Below, piece by piece: positions 1-10,925 of a DNA stretch of 64,000 bases. Made by a program: the position numbers and the translations under genes. The stretch's first letter is position 1, and each line of letters starts with the position of its first letter. Below the pieces are notes generated by a model. That model was not told the origin of the DNA, made no database searches, and worked only from the letters and a program-made list of their open reading frames with translations. Origin of the DNA: Viscum album (Eukaryota > Streptophyta > Magnoliopsida > Santalales > Viscaceae); NCBI GenBank assembly GCA_963277665.1, contig OY728137.1:1175794670-1175858669 (forward strand), read 5' to 3'.

Positions 1-879
1 GAAAAAAAGAGCTATAGAGGTTGATTATTTTATTTTACTTACATGTAGCATGAGCCTACTTAGATCTTTCTAGGGGAAAGGGAGACATTAAATGAGTTGT
101 TTTGATTATCATGAAAAATGATTTAGAGTAAAATATCTTTTCCAAGCATTACTTTTTATATAATTTAACTACCTACCGTAAAACATTTGATTCATTTTAA
201 CCTTAATGGTAAAGACCTCATGATTAATAGTGATTTTTTTATTCAATGGAGATATTAGATTTCTTTTCATCATTTGGTAAGTTACCTATTTTTGAGGTAT
301 GTGCTCAATTCAATTTACACTTATACCCTGACAATGAGTGAAAAAATTCATGTGAGGTAAATTGAAAGTGTCATGCATATTGATAATTAATTGAAAAATT
401 AAAATGGATGAATGAAGAAATTTGGATATTTCAAGAGAGGAAAAATAAAATACTTGGTGGACTTGTATTCTTGGAAAAATGAGGTGTTTAATAATTTTCC
501 TTTGTGATGCTTGAGCATTTAATTTTTCATTTGATCAATTTATTTTTTTGAAATTCAATTTGAATCATGGTAAGGTGAGCATCCTTTGTAGCATGTTGAG
601 ATTTTATCCTTTAAGACAAGGCTGAATTCAAGCATGGAGGTATTTGATAATTTTATTTCATGCATAAATTTTTGAATGTTTCATTATAATTATTTTCGCA
701 CTTAAATGAATAATCTTTCCAATTCTGGAGTGAATTTACTTGTTTTATGTTTTATGGTAGGAAACAATGAACATGTGAAAAAGGAAGAAAAATGAGAATA
801 AATATGAGAAAAAATACTTGATGCATGATACTATATTTTTGACGGAGTTTGAAGCTGGAAAACTAAACAAAATAAGTTT

Positions 880-1215
880 ACACATCATGTAATCCCATTA
901 CACATGGTGACTTCATCAAAGATTAAGGTAGCTTCCAAAACAAGTTGTGAAGCATATATATGCAGTGAAAGACCATTGCATGTTTTGTAACAACATGAAA
1001 CAACATGTATTTTTTCAAGATTTTTTTGGAGAATAAATACGGCGAGATTCGCGAGATATGAAGATTTAAAGGTTACACATCATGTGTCCCAATTACACAT
1101 CGTGAAATTTGTCAATGGTAAAAATAATCAAATGTGATTCACGTAAATATAAAAATACTAGAGGAAATATCCAATTGGGATTACACAATGTAAAAACCAA
1201 TTATACATTTTGTAA
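880..1215. repeat. Three pairs of ACACAT-type palindromes
   Basis: Three pairs are seen: ACACATCATGT at 880 with ACACATGGTGA at 900; ACACATCATGT at 1075 with ACACATCGTGA at 1095; ACACAATGT at 1183 with ATACATTTTGT at about 1203. Members of a pair are 20 nt apart each time, and pairs are about 195 and 108 nt apart. The paired design resembles the GTACACGCCGTGTAC pairs of the T6 LTR, although the surroundings do not match. Confidence 0.6.
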
Positions 1216-1242
1216 TGGTCTGAGGAGATCCTATTTTAATCC

Positions 1243-1250
1243 TATAAATT
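1243..1250 (+). promoter_or_regulatory. TATA-like box
   Basis: TATAAATT lies just after the palindrome pairs and is followed by a GAGGATCTTC leader-like stretch. Plant LTR promoters often look like this, but no LTR boundary could be found around it, so the call is weak. Confidence 0.3.
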
Positions 1251-2080
1251 GAGGATCTTCCTGATTCTGAAGAGCATTAAATTTCAACTTAAGACCAAAG
1301 CTTGGAGAAAAGATGTTGCACCTTTTTCAATGATATTTCTTTATTTAATTTATGAATTTATTTTATTTTATCCTTCCATCTTATTCTCTCATCTCTAGGA
1401 TAATGGGGTAAACCCTCCATGTTCTAGGGTGATGTAACCAATGGGGGAAGGTGTGTTGGATTTAACTCTTTTTATTATTCATGTGTTTGGGTTTGTGATA
1501 TTTATTCTGCATCTTCTAAATCCCTTTCCTTTTTATTTTATCATGGAAATTTATAATCTTATTAAATGTAAAATTAAAATTGTGAAACCGATAATCCTAA
1601 ATGAGGCATGACAATTGTCAACTTCAGGAGAAATCTTGTCTAAATACGGTATTGAGACAAACTCGATTCAAAGAAATCCTATATTACCAGACCAAGGGAA
1701 ATATGGTATTGATGCATTGAGGAGGGGATACCATGAAATTTAGATATACCTCATCTTGACTCTGACACCAACCATGAATCAACCTATTTTTTAAAAATCC
1801 AATTGAACTTGAACATTGATATTAAATTATACCGGTACACTTTCCAAATCGTATCACAATCTAATCAATCTGCTTTGCTTTTGTCTTTTGATTTTTCAAA
1901 ATTGAATCAAACCCATATTTTATAATCTCTTTATCCAATATAATTAAATATATTTGAAAACCCAATCAAACTAATTTCTCCATATCTATGGGTTCAACCT
2001 AAAACCTTCATAATAATACTTTTTTATCAATTAAATAGAATAGTTTGAGATTTATAAGTTTTGTTTTTTATAGACTTGAT

Positions 2081-2570
2081 GGGAACTGATGACACACTAT
2101 GAGGCTATCATTATGACAAATATTTATTCCCTGACTCATGATTTATGATCTATGAATTATTAGGTATTATTTTTGTAAGTTATGATCTTGTTATCATATT
2201 CTTATGCTTATCATATTCTTACTTATGATCTTTTATTAATATCTCTCATGTTCACCCTTAATGATTGTATAATATCATCACTTTATTATGTTTCCATTCA
2301 CTAAGTTATGAAGAATATTATTACATAATATATTTTTAGAAGACTATAACGTGAGGAGAAATTTCTGGGTTATTTTTGAAGACTTATTATGGAAGAATAA
2401 AATCTAGTTATAGTGGGAAAAATGTCTATTGGGTGATAAATATATGGGTTTTCTAAAGTAATGTTTTTATGATTTATATGAAACTATAAACTAAAAGATA
2501 TTTGTTATGTGATTGACTTAGTTTTTTTATTAAAATTGTGATTATGAAAGATTATATTTGGGTCAATTTA
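2081..2570 (+). repeat. T1 upstream LTR, 3' end fragment
   Basis: This piece matches the end of the T1 LTR at about 19840-20306: both carry GAATTATTAGGTATTATTTT (2154 and 19889) and both end at a TGGTATCA primer-binding site followed by an AATATGTAAAGAGTATGTTT-like start. Sequence left of about 2081 does not match the LTR, so this copy is truncated at its 5' side. Confidence 0.65.
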
Positions 2571-2572
2571 TT

Positions 2573-2584
2573 TGGTATCAAATC
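2573..2584 (+). other. T1 primer-binding site (upstream copy)
   Basis: TGGTATCAAATC matches the start of the usual plant initiator tRNA-Met site (TGGTATCAGAGC) in its first eight bases. It directly follows the LTR end. Confidence 0.6.
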
Positions 2585-3998
2585 CAATATGTAAAGAGTA
2601 TGTTTTTAATACTGGATCTGGGTGTACGGGTATAGGGCACCTCAGTTTGTATCAGAGTAGAGTTTAAATGAAATTATCGGACATGATATTATTATTTGAG
2701 GTTAATTTAAGATTTATAAGTATCATATAGGGTTAATAAATTTAAGGTTTAAAGGCATAAATAACTTTTTAGTCCATATGTGATTGGATTTTATGAAGAT
2801 CCATTATATTTTGGGAGATATCTATTAGATTTTAAATAAAATACATGATTGGGATGATGAAGTAACTATGAAAAAATTGTTATTATTATTTTGAGAACAT
2901 ATTTTTTTTATAGTATAGATGACCATGGGATTGAAAAGTGATTCGGTGATTACATGGTTAATGTTATTTTGGAATAATTTCACTATATTTTTGGGAATAT
3001 TATTGGATTAAGGTAGATGTAAAATTATTGGATAGTATAATATTTCATGTCAAATTTGTTGATATTACTTTTGGAATAAATATTGAGTTAGATTTTAAAA
3101 AAATGAATGATTTTGTTGTGGTTTTATATAATGGGGATTCAGTTTAATTTGGGGAAAACATTATATTTTGGATAATATATGATGAGGGTATATATATTTT
3201 TAGTTTGTGATTTTTTGAGTGATTAATATTGTTTAGAGATAAATGTTAAGTTTATTTTGGTATAATATGTGATCAAATCTTTTAATTTTTTAGTTTTTGA
3301 ATTTGTGAAGGCATATTTTAAAGATTTTTACAGTTTATTTATTTGTGAAATGATTTAAGTTCTTCTTTAGGAGTTATTTTTACATTATTTAATATTAATT
3401 TATTATTTTTTCATATGATAGTTTATTCATACTTCATTCAGTATTATCATTACTTGTGCTAACCATTTTTGGTTTTAGTAAATATATGGAGACATGAGGA
3501 ATGAATTATAATCATTTTTTTGGGTCCAATGATCCATTCAAAATTAATTATTGTTCTTTAGTCCTGAAAAATTAATTATGGTATTTATCATTTATAATAT
3601 GAGATGATGTAGTGGGTAAAAAATTCTCAAAACACAACCAAAGGACAAAATCAGGCTTATAGAATGGGAAGATATCAAGTAAATATATTTCCTCTTATTC
3701 TCTATTTAGATGGTAAAAAAATTACTCAAATCAAGAATTAGGTAGATAAATTTATTTAATAATATGTGGAAAACATCACTCAACTATCAAGGTATAATTT
3801 TTCAAACTCATTTACTAGTATGATCATTATAAAGGTACATACATGGATTTATAAATATTTAATTAAGAAATACTATGTTTTATAGTATTAACTTCAAAAT
3901 TATTTATTATGATAAAATATACATCTAATATGATACATATGTCAAGATACATTAATTTTTGTGAGAACAAATTGAAACTGTGAGGTAGCAATTTATTT

Positions 3999-4010
3999 AA
4001 GGTGGGAGAA
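3999..4010 (+). other. T1 polypurine tract
   Basis: AAGGTGGGAGAA lies immediately before TGTAAAACCC, the start of the next LTR. This is the expected plus-strand priming site of an LTR retrotransposon. Confidence 0.6.
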
Positions 4011-4062
4011 TGTAAAACCCTGAGATTTTAGTATATATTTTTAGTTTTAGAAAATATGATAT
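4011..4062 (+). repeat. T1 middle LTR, left fragment
   Basis: Begins TGTAAAACCCTGAGATTTTA, nearly the same as the T8 LTR start (61165). It is cut after 52 bases by T2 and resumes at 15986, the break being marked by the GATAT duplication. Confidence 0.75.
4058..4062. repeat. T2 target-site duplication, left (GATAT)
   Basis: GATAT directly before the TG of the T2 5' LTR. The same five bases follow the 3' LTR at 15981-15985. Confidence 0.85.
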
Positions 4063-5514
4063 TGTAACATCCCTGGTAAATAAAGAAATATGACATTTTC
4101 ATATTTATTAATTAAATATTAATTTTACTTTAAAGGGGATACTATGTTCTATGGTGTGCCTGATACGCAACAACGAGTTTCTTTTAAATATAATGTTGCA
4201 CACTAATAATATAATAATATTATTTTAAATGGTAGTTAACTCCTAGTCGTTGTATTTGCAAGAATGAATAGAACTAACTAAAATATGATTATACATGTTT
4301 GTTAAATGTTTTTAAATTTATCCAATAAAATTTAGAGGCATAAAATATGAATGAATCCAATTTTAAGCACAATACTCTAATATTCTTTAAAAGGTCAATT
4401 TACCACATTTGGATAGAGAACCCTTTCTAAATATAGATTTTGTCACTTTTATATGTTATATTTGACAAAAAAATATTACTATTTAGAATCGGGACATCAA
4501 AATATAATTTGGATGAAATTTTGGTATTTTTCTGATGAAGTTCATTTTTTAATGAATAGTGAAAAATACTGTATTTTAATTCAAAACCGCCTTTTAATCA
4601 AATTTATTTATATGGTTATATTATCTTTTTAATTGTGTTTAAAGTTTAATTAGAATATATTTTTACCATTTAATATAATTTTGTTCATTGGAAGTAATTT
4701 CACATTGAAATTGGACACAAACAAATGTCAATCTTTTGATAGTTATTTATTAAAAACCCGCTTTTTGTTTTGACAATGGGAATTAATTTTAAATTAATTT
4801 ATGCCACTTCTGTGTTTTGAGTTTGAAAAAATGGATTCCATATTTAGAATCAGGATTTCCAAATTGTGTAAATAGGTAACTTTTATATTTATACATTATG
4901 ACTATTTACATCAGTAAATATTTTGTTTGACATGGTTAAAAGGTGAATATGGTAATTACGGGTAAACAAATAATATTTTAATAATATTAAAACACCCTAA
5001 AATGTGTTATAATCATATTGGTTGAAACATATCCGACCATGGGCATCCTTGGGTCTATTTTGGGACCCCATGGGGCCACATGGGAGTGATAATGACACTT
5101 TATTTTAATTAACTTAAAGTAAGGGAAAAAATGACATAAACAAATATCTTTTAGTAAATAAATTTTTACATGGGGTAATATAAGTTATCTATTAGAATAT
5201 AAAAATTAATTTTAAAGATAAAAATATTTCATACATCATTGTATTTTTTTATAATTTTTAGACATCAAATAAATTAAATTATTTATGACACAATAATGAT
5301 GCAGTGTTTACCTCATTAATAAATGATTTAAATAAATAAGATTATAAAGATTAAAATAATATCCAAAACCTTTCCAATTATTATTAGATGATTTTATTTC
5401 GACCATGTGTCATCTTATATTTGAATTTAATAAGTTTTTGACATTTAGAAACTGAAAATTATAACATAATAAAATAATATTTTCACACTTTCCTAAAGAG
5501 CCCCTCATTCCCCT

Positions 5515-5522
5515 TATAAAAA
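5515..5522 (+). promoter_or_regulatory. T2 5' LTR TATA box
   Basis: TATAAAAA preceded by a C-rich stretch (CCCCTCATTCCCC). The same C-rich/TATA arrangement recurs in every related LTR in the window, so it is the likely core promoter, with transcription starting about 30 nt downstream. Confidence 0.75.
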
Positions 5523-5865
5523 TCCCTCACATCTAACCCATTACTCACACCTCTCAATCCCCTTGGCTCATCCAAACTCTACCCAATTAATCTCACTAAA
5601 TCCATATATTCCTCCTAGAAGCCTTACCCTAGGAATAAGGCAATTGAAGTAAACCTTTTTGTTCAAACCAAAAGGTGATACCAGACTTAAAGGTAATGTC
5701 TTCTACTAAGTTCTTTTGTTTTATTTTCCTTCTACAACCCCCTAAACTCTTTTTATTACTTTATTTTATAAAAAAACAAGTATCCTCGATATAATAGGTT
5801 GTTTTTATGATAATTATTAGAACTAAAATTGCACACACCTCTTTCTAATTGGTAAAGAACATACT

Positions 5866-6273
5866 GTTTCTGTGGGCGATGAACTAACGCCTCACGAAAC
5901 GATGATTGTTCAATTATCTCCAACCACCTCTTATGGTGGCCATTAAGATAGAAATGTATTTATATGTGATATATATTATATTTATATTTTTTCTATGCTT
6001 CTGTATTTTTCATTTATATAATAACTTTTTGGTTTCCATAGTGGGTAAATACGATAATCTCATCTGAGGAAGTGCGGACTACCACCCCCTCAAAGTGATA
6101 TGAATTATTCATGACTTATGTGGAACATATAAAGGATAGAGTTAATGAAATTATATATGATATTATACTGAAATTAAAATATACCTACGTATCATTATGT
6201 TTTCATTCCATTAAATATGAAATAGAAATGAACATAGCATTCATGAGTACGTACAGCTTACCGTCTCCATGAA
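5866..6273 (+). promoter_or_regulatory. Three-hairpin leader array, T2 5' LTR
   Basis: HP1 pairs GTTTC 5866-5870 with GAAAC 5896-5900 and GTG 5872-5874 with CAC 5893-5895. HP2 pairs TGAGG 6065-6069 with CCTCA 6088-6092 around GCGGACTACC. HP3 pairs TTCATG 6240-6245 with CATGAA 6268-6273 around GTACGTAC...CTTACCGTCT. All lie downstream of the TATA box, so they should be transcribed. Function unknown. Confidence 0.7.
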
Positions 6274-6584
6274 CAGTCCATTTCATTTATTATCTTCAAA
6301 TGTTATGTACTATTATAAATACATACATATAATTGATATAAATGATATATATGATATCTAAATCATGAATATAATTTTTGAGATAATGTAATTTTTACCA
6401 CATGAACAACTTGTAATTATAAGAAGTTCATTTTTGACTCAAGTACCAAATATCGATAAAATGACCATTATTAACTTAAATGATTAAATAATGTTTATAA
6501 CATGGTAATAATTAATATAAAAGGAATAATAAACTTGAAAAAGGTTCTTAATAAAGTAGAAATTAACTTTATTTTATTATTCAG

Positions 6585-6620
6585 AAGATTAAAGAACTAA
6601 CGGGTGAATTCAGACACGAG
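6585..6620 (+). other. Possible 36-nt leader exon, T2 5' LTR
   Basis: Preceded by a pyrimidine-rich TTTATTTTATTATTCAG and followed by GTAAGG, a strong plant donor. The 3' LTR has the same 36-nt interval (14884-14919). Together with the GT at 5693 and the TTTTTCACAG ending at 7419 it outlines a two-intron leader. Splicing is inferred from signals only. Confidence 0.4.
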
Positions 6621-6787
6621 GTAAGGGACTTCGTCTCAATATCCTTTCATTGAGGAATATATTGTTTTATACATGAATTTATTTTATACGCTATATAAAA
6701 ACCTTTTAATTTTCATTTTATTCAAAGGGAATCTTTTTCTGTGAGGTGTTTTACTAAAATACAAAAATAATGTTTTCTTTTAACGTA

Positions 6788-6817
6788 CGCGGTGACAATG
6801 ACCTTTCTACCACCGCG
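6788..6817 (+). promoter_or_regulatory. Fourth leader hairpin (HP4), T2 5' LTR
   Basis: CGCGGTG (6788-6794) pairs perfectly with CACCGCG (6811-6817) over a 16-nt loop. Counterparts sit at 15088-15115 in the 3' LTR and, on the minus strand, at 23023-23043 and 29095-29115 in T4. Confidence 0.65.
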
Positions 6818-7104
6818 AGTATTATTTGATCTTTGGCTTCCTTAACAAGACATGATGTTTTTAAAAGAAAAATAAATACCATATACTATTTTACATATTT
6901 TGGCATTGAAAATGGTTTTTGGATTTATTATTTCAATATCTTGTTCAATATCATAAAATGAAATATTGTGATTACAATTTGGGAATGTTATCTTTCTTTT
7001 ATGCTTATGTTATGTGTTAGGAATATATTGTGGTCCTTGGTAATTATTTATATATACAGGTGGTTCCATGACCAACCTAGGATAGGTGATTCCGAGATAG
7101 TTCT

Positions 7105-7116
7105 CCAATGCATTGG
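7105..7116. promoter_or_regulatory. CCAATGCATTGG palindrome, T2 5' LTR
   Basis: A perfect 12-bp palindrome followed by GTAA, kept in a similar place in the related LTRs. It lies in the region expected to be transcribed; role unknown. Confidence 0.6.
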
Positions 7117-7685
7117 GTAACGTGATGGAGGTAAACATGAATATTTCTCCTAAGAGATTTAGGGAATATACTGTGATGGGTATTCCAACGTTACTCCATA
7201 TGTAGCAGTGATAAATAAAATGTAAGTATGATATGGATGCCACAAGTTACCTTTAGGATTTATGATTTCAATGTGTTATTCATAAATCTTATGATTTCAT
7301 TATGTATGTTAAAGAGCTTACGTTATGTATGTATTGATGAACTAATGTTTTCTTTCTTTGTTTTATAACCCTTACTGAGAATTTTATGCTCATTCCAAGT
7401 TTCAAAATGTTTTTCACAGGAATTAAAGGTGAATAGCGTCAAGGATGTGATCAAGGGAAAGTCATTCTATCTAAAACATGGAACTGGACATGACCCTTTT
7501 TTTCAACAGTTTTTATTTTATGAAAAAAATGGAAACTGAGTAGAAGTGTCTACTTTGTAATTTTTGAGATGTAATGTAATAGTTATGGCTTAACTCTCTA
7601 AAAAACTAAACCTGAAAAGATCCTTAATGTTAATTATTCATTTAATTCAAGATTATGAAATGTTTTAAGGCTGGGTTTATATAGT

Positions 7686-7697
7686 TGGTATCAGAGG
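7686..7697 (+). other. T2 primer-binding site
   Basis: TGGTATCAGAGG, matching the plant initiator tRNA-Met primer site (TGGTATCAGAGC) in 11 of 12 bases, two bases after the LTR end. Confidence 0.85.
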
Positions 7698-7819
7698 TCA
7701 GTTTAGATAACTTTTGAAGTTATAAAATTATTATATTAATTTCCATCAATTAATTTATGGTAAGATTGAAATTATATAGCATTTACAGATTACCATGTTA
7801 CTTCACCTAAGATATTTCT

Positions 7820-9002
7820 ATGTTCAGAATGGTTTTCCACAGAGAAAACATGGAAGCTATAATGGGAAAATGTCAGGAGGAAGACAAACTTCCAAATCAG
7901 CAACCTGAGATGGTCAGAATCGGAGCTGGACAATTTTTTTAGTGATGGCACATTTGACTATGGCTATAATTGGTGGTTGTATCCATGCACAAGATTAGCC
8001 AGATCAACCATAGAGGAACATGCCAGTAGTGGAGCATTTCACAAGGCAACATCCTCCACCATTAATAGGATCATCTGACCCTGTGCTAGAAGAAGGGTGG
8101 ATTAAAGCATTGGAGAAGATTTTTGATGTCATGGGGTGTTCAGAACATCAAAAGGTCAGTCTTGCTGTTTATCATTTTGAAGGTGAATCCAATTAGTGGT
8201 GGTCGATGGTGAAAAATATCAGGGATAGTGAAGAGACTGATGCTCTTGATTTTGATAAATTCAAAGGTATTTTTCTTGAGAAATATTTTCCCAAGGTGGT
8301 TCATCTTAGGATGGAAAAACTATTCCTAGAATTGTGACAGGAGGATGACTCAGGGGCTTCTTATAAAGAAAAATTCACTCAATTGGAAAGGTATGCTCCA
8401 AATTTCACACAAGATCTTGATAGTAAAATCAATCATTCTTACCCAGGATTAAGACCATTGTATCGAAGGGATTTAGATTCTCATGAGTTCAAAAGTTAAG
8501 AAAAACTTTTTCAATGTGTGGAGAATGAGGAAATATAGTGTTTTGATGGTCAATTTTTTTTTGAAAAACAACAGAATAAGTGGTCAATGTGGCAGACGAA
8601 AGGGAAGAACTCTTCAAAAAATTCTGATGGTAAGAAACTTAAGTTTACAGTTTGTGAAAATTGTGGTAAAAAGCATGATGTGGAATGTCTTTTGAATTCT
8701 AGTAAGTGCTACCGATGTGGTAAAATGGGACATAAGGCTCGTAATTGCACTAAAAAAGAGTTGGGTAATGGTAATACAAAATCTGATTTACAATCAGTAA
8801 AACTTTTTAAGTGCAATGAAATGGGTCATTATGAAAATGAGTGTCCAATGAAGAACTCAAATGAGGGAAAGAAACCAGAATACAAGCAGAAAGGGGTGGT
8901 AAAATCCTTTACAACTACTTCAGCAGATGCTGGGCCATCAAATGAAGTAGTATCAGGTACACTATTTGTTTGTTCAGATTATTCCAATGTGTTTTTTGAT
9001 TA
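7820..9002 (+). pseudogene. gag: T2 gag (capsid/nucleocapsid), broken
   Basis: Gag would form the particle and bind element RNA. The N-terminal part (7820-7940) is in a different frame from the rest, with a frameshift at a run of T near 7933. From about 8053 one frame carries the capsid-like region and then the nucleocapsid: a CENCGKKH-type cluster (8653-8688), a CCHC knuckle CYRCGKMGHKARNC (8707-8748) and a second knuckle lacking its first cysteine (CNEMGH from 8812). Several TAG/TGA/TAA codons interrupt it. It runs in frame into the protease, as in gag-pol fusions. It cannot make a full protein. Confidence 0.85.
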
Positions 9003-9420
9003 AGGGTCTACACATTCTTTCATTTCTGAGAATTTTTCTAGTAAATTGAGAATTTTATCTCAAGATATGAATCCTGAACTTATGGTAAAAACACCCGGGG
9101 GAAATGTTGAGACAAAAAGAAATCATAATAACCTTCCTGTCCTTGTGTGTGGAAAGAATCTACCTGCAGACCTTATAGTTTCTCCTTTAGTAGAGTTTGA
9201 TGATATTTTGGGTATGGATTGGATTTCTGTTTATCATGCTAAGATTGACTGCAAAGGTAAAGAGGTTTCTTTTAAGAAAGTATTTCAGTTTGTGTACAAG
9301 AATGAACCCTTAATTTTTATAACATATCATAAAGATGAGAAACTAGTAAAAGATGGAAATGAATGTTACCTTACACATATCATTGAATATAAAGGAATTG
9401 TTCAGATTAATGATGTATCA
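8995..9420 (+). pseudogene. pol: T2 aspartic protease, broken
   Basis: The protease would cut Gag-Pol. The active-site motif (usual form D-S/T-G-A/S-T-H-S-F) reads D-stop-G-S-T-H-S-F, the stop TAA (9001-9003) being one C-to-T change from CAA. Further on, DDILGMDWISVYHAKIDC is typical of the end of Ty3/gypsy protease. It is in the same frame as gag. Dead as it stands. Confidence 0.85.
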
Positions 9421-10340
9421 GTTGTAAATGAGTACCTTGAGGTTTTTCTAGATGAGTTTCCTGGTATTATACCTGATCGAAAAGTTGAATTTACTGTTGA
9501 CTTTGTTCCTGATGCTAAGAAAATTTCAAAACCCCCTTATCAAATGGCTCAAATTGAACTTTTAGAGTTAATGAAGCAGTTACAATAGTTATTAGATAAA
9601 GGTTTCATTCGAACTAGCACATCACCATGGGGTTCTCTTGTCTTGTTTGTTAAAAAGAAAGATGGTTAAATGATACTTTGCATTGATTATAGATAATTGA
9701 ATAACATCACTATTAATAACAAGTATCATTTTCCTCATATCGATGATTTGTTTGATCAACTCCAAGAGCACAATATTTTTCGAATATTGACTTGAGGTCA
9801 AGGTACCATCAGTTGAAAGTAAAGGAAGAAGAAATTCTAAAGATCACATTTCGTACTAGATATGGTCATTATGAATTTTTAGTTATTCCTTTTGGGTTAA
9901 CCAATTCACCTTCTCTATTCATGGATCTTATGAATAGAATTTTCCGTGAATTTTTGGATAAATTTGTGGTTGTGTTCATTGATGATATTTTGGTCTATTA
10001 TAAAGGTAAAGAAGAGAATGAATGTCATTTAAGGGTTTTCTTAAAAACCTTAAAAGAAAATAAACTGTATGGGAAATTCAACAAGTGTGAGTTTTGGTCC
10101 CAATAAATTTCTTTCCTTGGTCACATTATTTCAAAAAATGGCATAACTATTGATCCTACTAAAACAAAAGTTGTTGAAGAATGAACAAGACCCACAAATA
10201 TAACCAATATCCATAGTTTTCTTGGTTTTAAAGGCTATTACAATAGGTTTGTTGAGAAATTTTCATGGTTATCTAGAACAATGACTAAGTTAACTCAAAA
10301 AGGTGTTAAGTTTATCTGGACAAAATAATGTGATGATTGT
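9421..10340 (+). pseudogene. pol: T2 reverse transcriptase, broken
   Basis: RT copies element RNA to DNA. Visible blocks in order: SPWGS(L)VLFVKKKDG, CIDYR, a -1-type frameshift near 9785, [27 protein letters not shown], and the catalytic box [11 protein letters not shown] with both aspartates at 9981-9986. The thumb region FLGHIISKNGITIDP follows after a stop at 10104. The catalytic residues survive, but the frameshift and several stops (9586, 9667, 10104, 10182) prevent a product. Confidence 0.88.
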
Positions 10341-10920
10341 TTTCAGGAATTGAAAAGAAGATTGGTAAATGCTCTAGTTTCGGAATCACCTTCCAGAAAT
10401 GGTGAGTTTATTATCTACAGTGATGCTTGGTTGAAAGGACTTGGTTGTGTCCTTATACAGAATGATCAGGTAATTTCTTATGCTTCACGTCAGTTGAAAC
10501 CTCATGAGTTAAATTACCCTACACATGATTTGGAATTAGCTGCTATTGTTTTTGCTTTAAAGATTTGGAGGCATCATTTGTATGGAGTAAAATTTGAAAT
10601 ATATACTGACCAAAAGTGTTTAAAGTATATATTCTCTCAGAAAGAATTGAACATGATATAAGGGATATGGTTGGAATTAATCAAGGATTATGATTGTACG
10701 ATTCATTATCATCTAGGAAAGGCAAATAAAGTGGCTGATGCTTTGATTTGAAAAAATAATGCTACATTAACCTTGTTACATTTGGAACAAGATCCTTTGA
10801 TTGAATATTTGATGAACTTTGGCATAGAAGTTGTTGGTGCAGGAAATTCCTTTTTTTGGTTTTAGATGGTAGTGAAATCATCTCTAGTAGACTGAATTAA
10901 ACAAGCATAGAAGGAAGATA
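10341..10920 (+). pseudogene. pol: T2 RNase H, broken
   Basis: RNase H removes RNA from the RNA-DNA hybrid. Seen: FIIYSDAW (first Asp), [20 protein letters not shown] (with the catalytic Glu), and [12 protein letters not shown] (third Asp). The usual ASL after the first Asp is AWL. The tether CTIHYHLGKANKVADAL follows. Stops at about 10660 and in the linker break the frame. Confidence 0.85.
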
Positions 10921-10925
10921 GTGAG

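Larger units (their letters stand above)
1..2080. other. Unclassified AT-rich repeat DNA
   Basis: No frame has protein-family character. The stretch looks like the decayed non-coding part of an older element: it holds three paired palindromes (880-1215) and a TATA-like box near 1243 followed by an A-rich leader-like stretch. The right limit is only where similarity to the T1 LTR begins. I cannot assign it to a family. Confidence 0.4.
2571..4010 (+). other. T1 short interior, non-coding
   Basis: About 1.4 kb of AT-rich DNA between a primer-binding site and a polypurine tract, so it sits where gag-pol should be. I see no gag, protease, RT or integrase motif in any frame. It is either a deleted interior or the interior of a non-autonomous element. 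A second primer-site-like stretch (GTTTGTATCAGAGTAG, about 2645) has a counterpart near 20525. Confidence 0.5.
4063..7683 (+). repeat. T2 5' LTR
   Basis: Starts TGTAACATCCCTGG and ends in TTTATATA just before the primer-binding site; about 3.6 kb. U3 runs to the TATA box (5515). Downstream are a donor-like GT (5693), hairpins HP1-HP3, a possible 36-nt exon (6585-6620), HP4, a palindrome (7105) and an acceptor-like TTTTTCACAG (ends 7419). The ends are TG...TA rather than the usual TG...CA. Confidence 0.9.

Noticed and set aside
5875..5900. Hammerhead ribozyme in HP1 (GATGA...CACGAAAC)
   Set aside because: The CTGATGA core is incomplete, no stem II can form, and the GAAAC is absent from HP1 of T3 and T8.
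8483..8695. 70-residue frame overlapping T2 gag
   Set aside because: Out-of-frame shadow of the nucleocapsid region.
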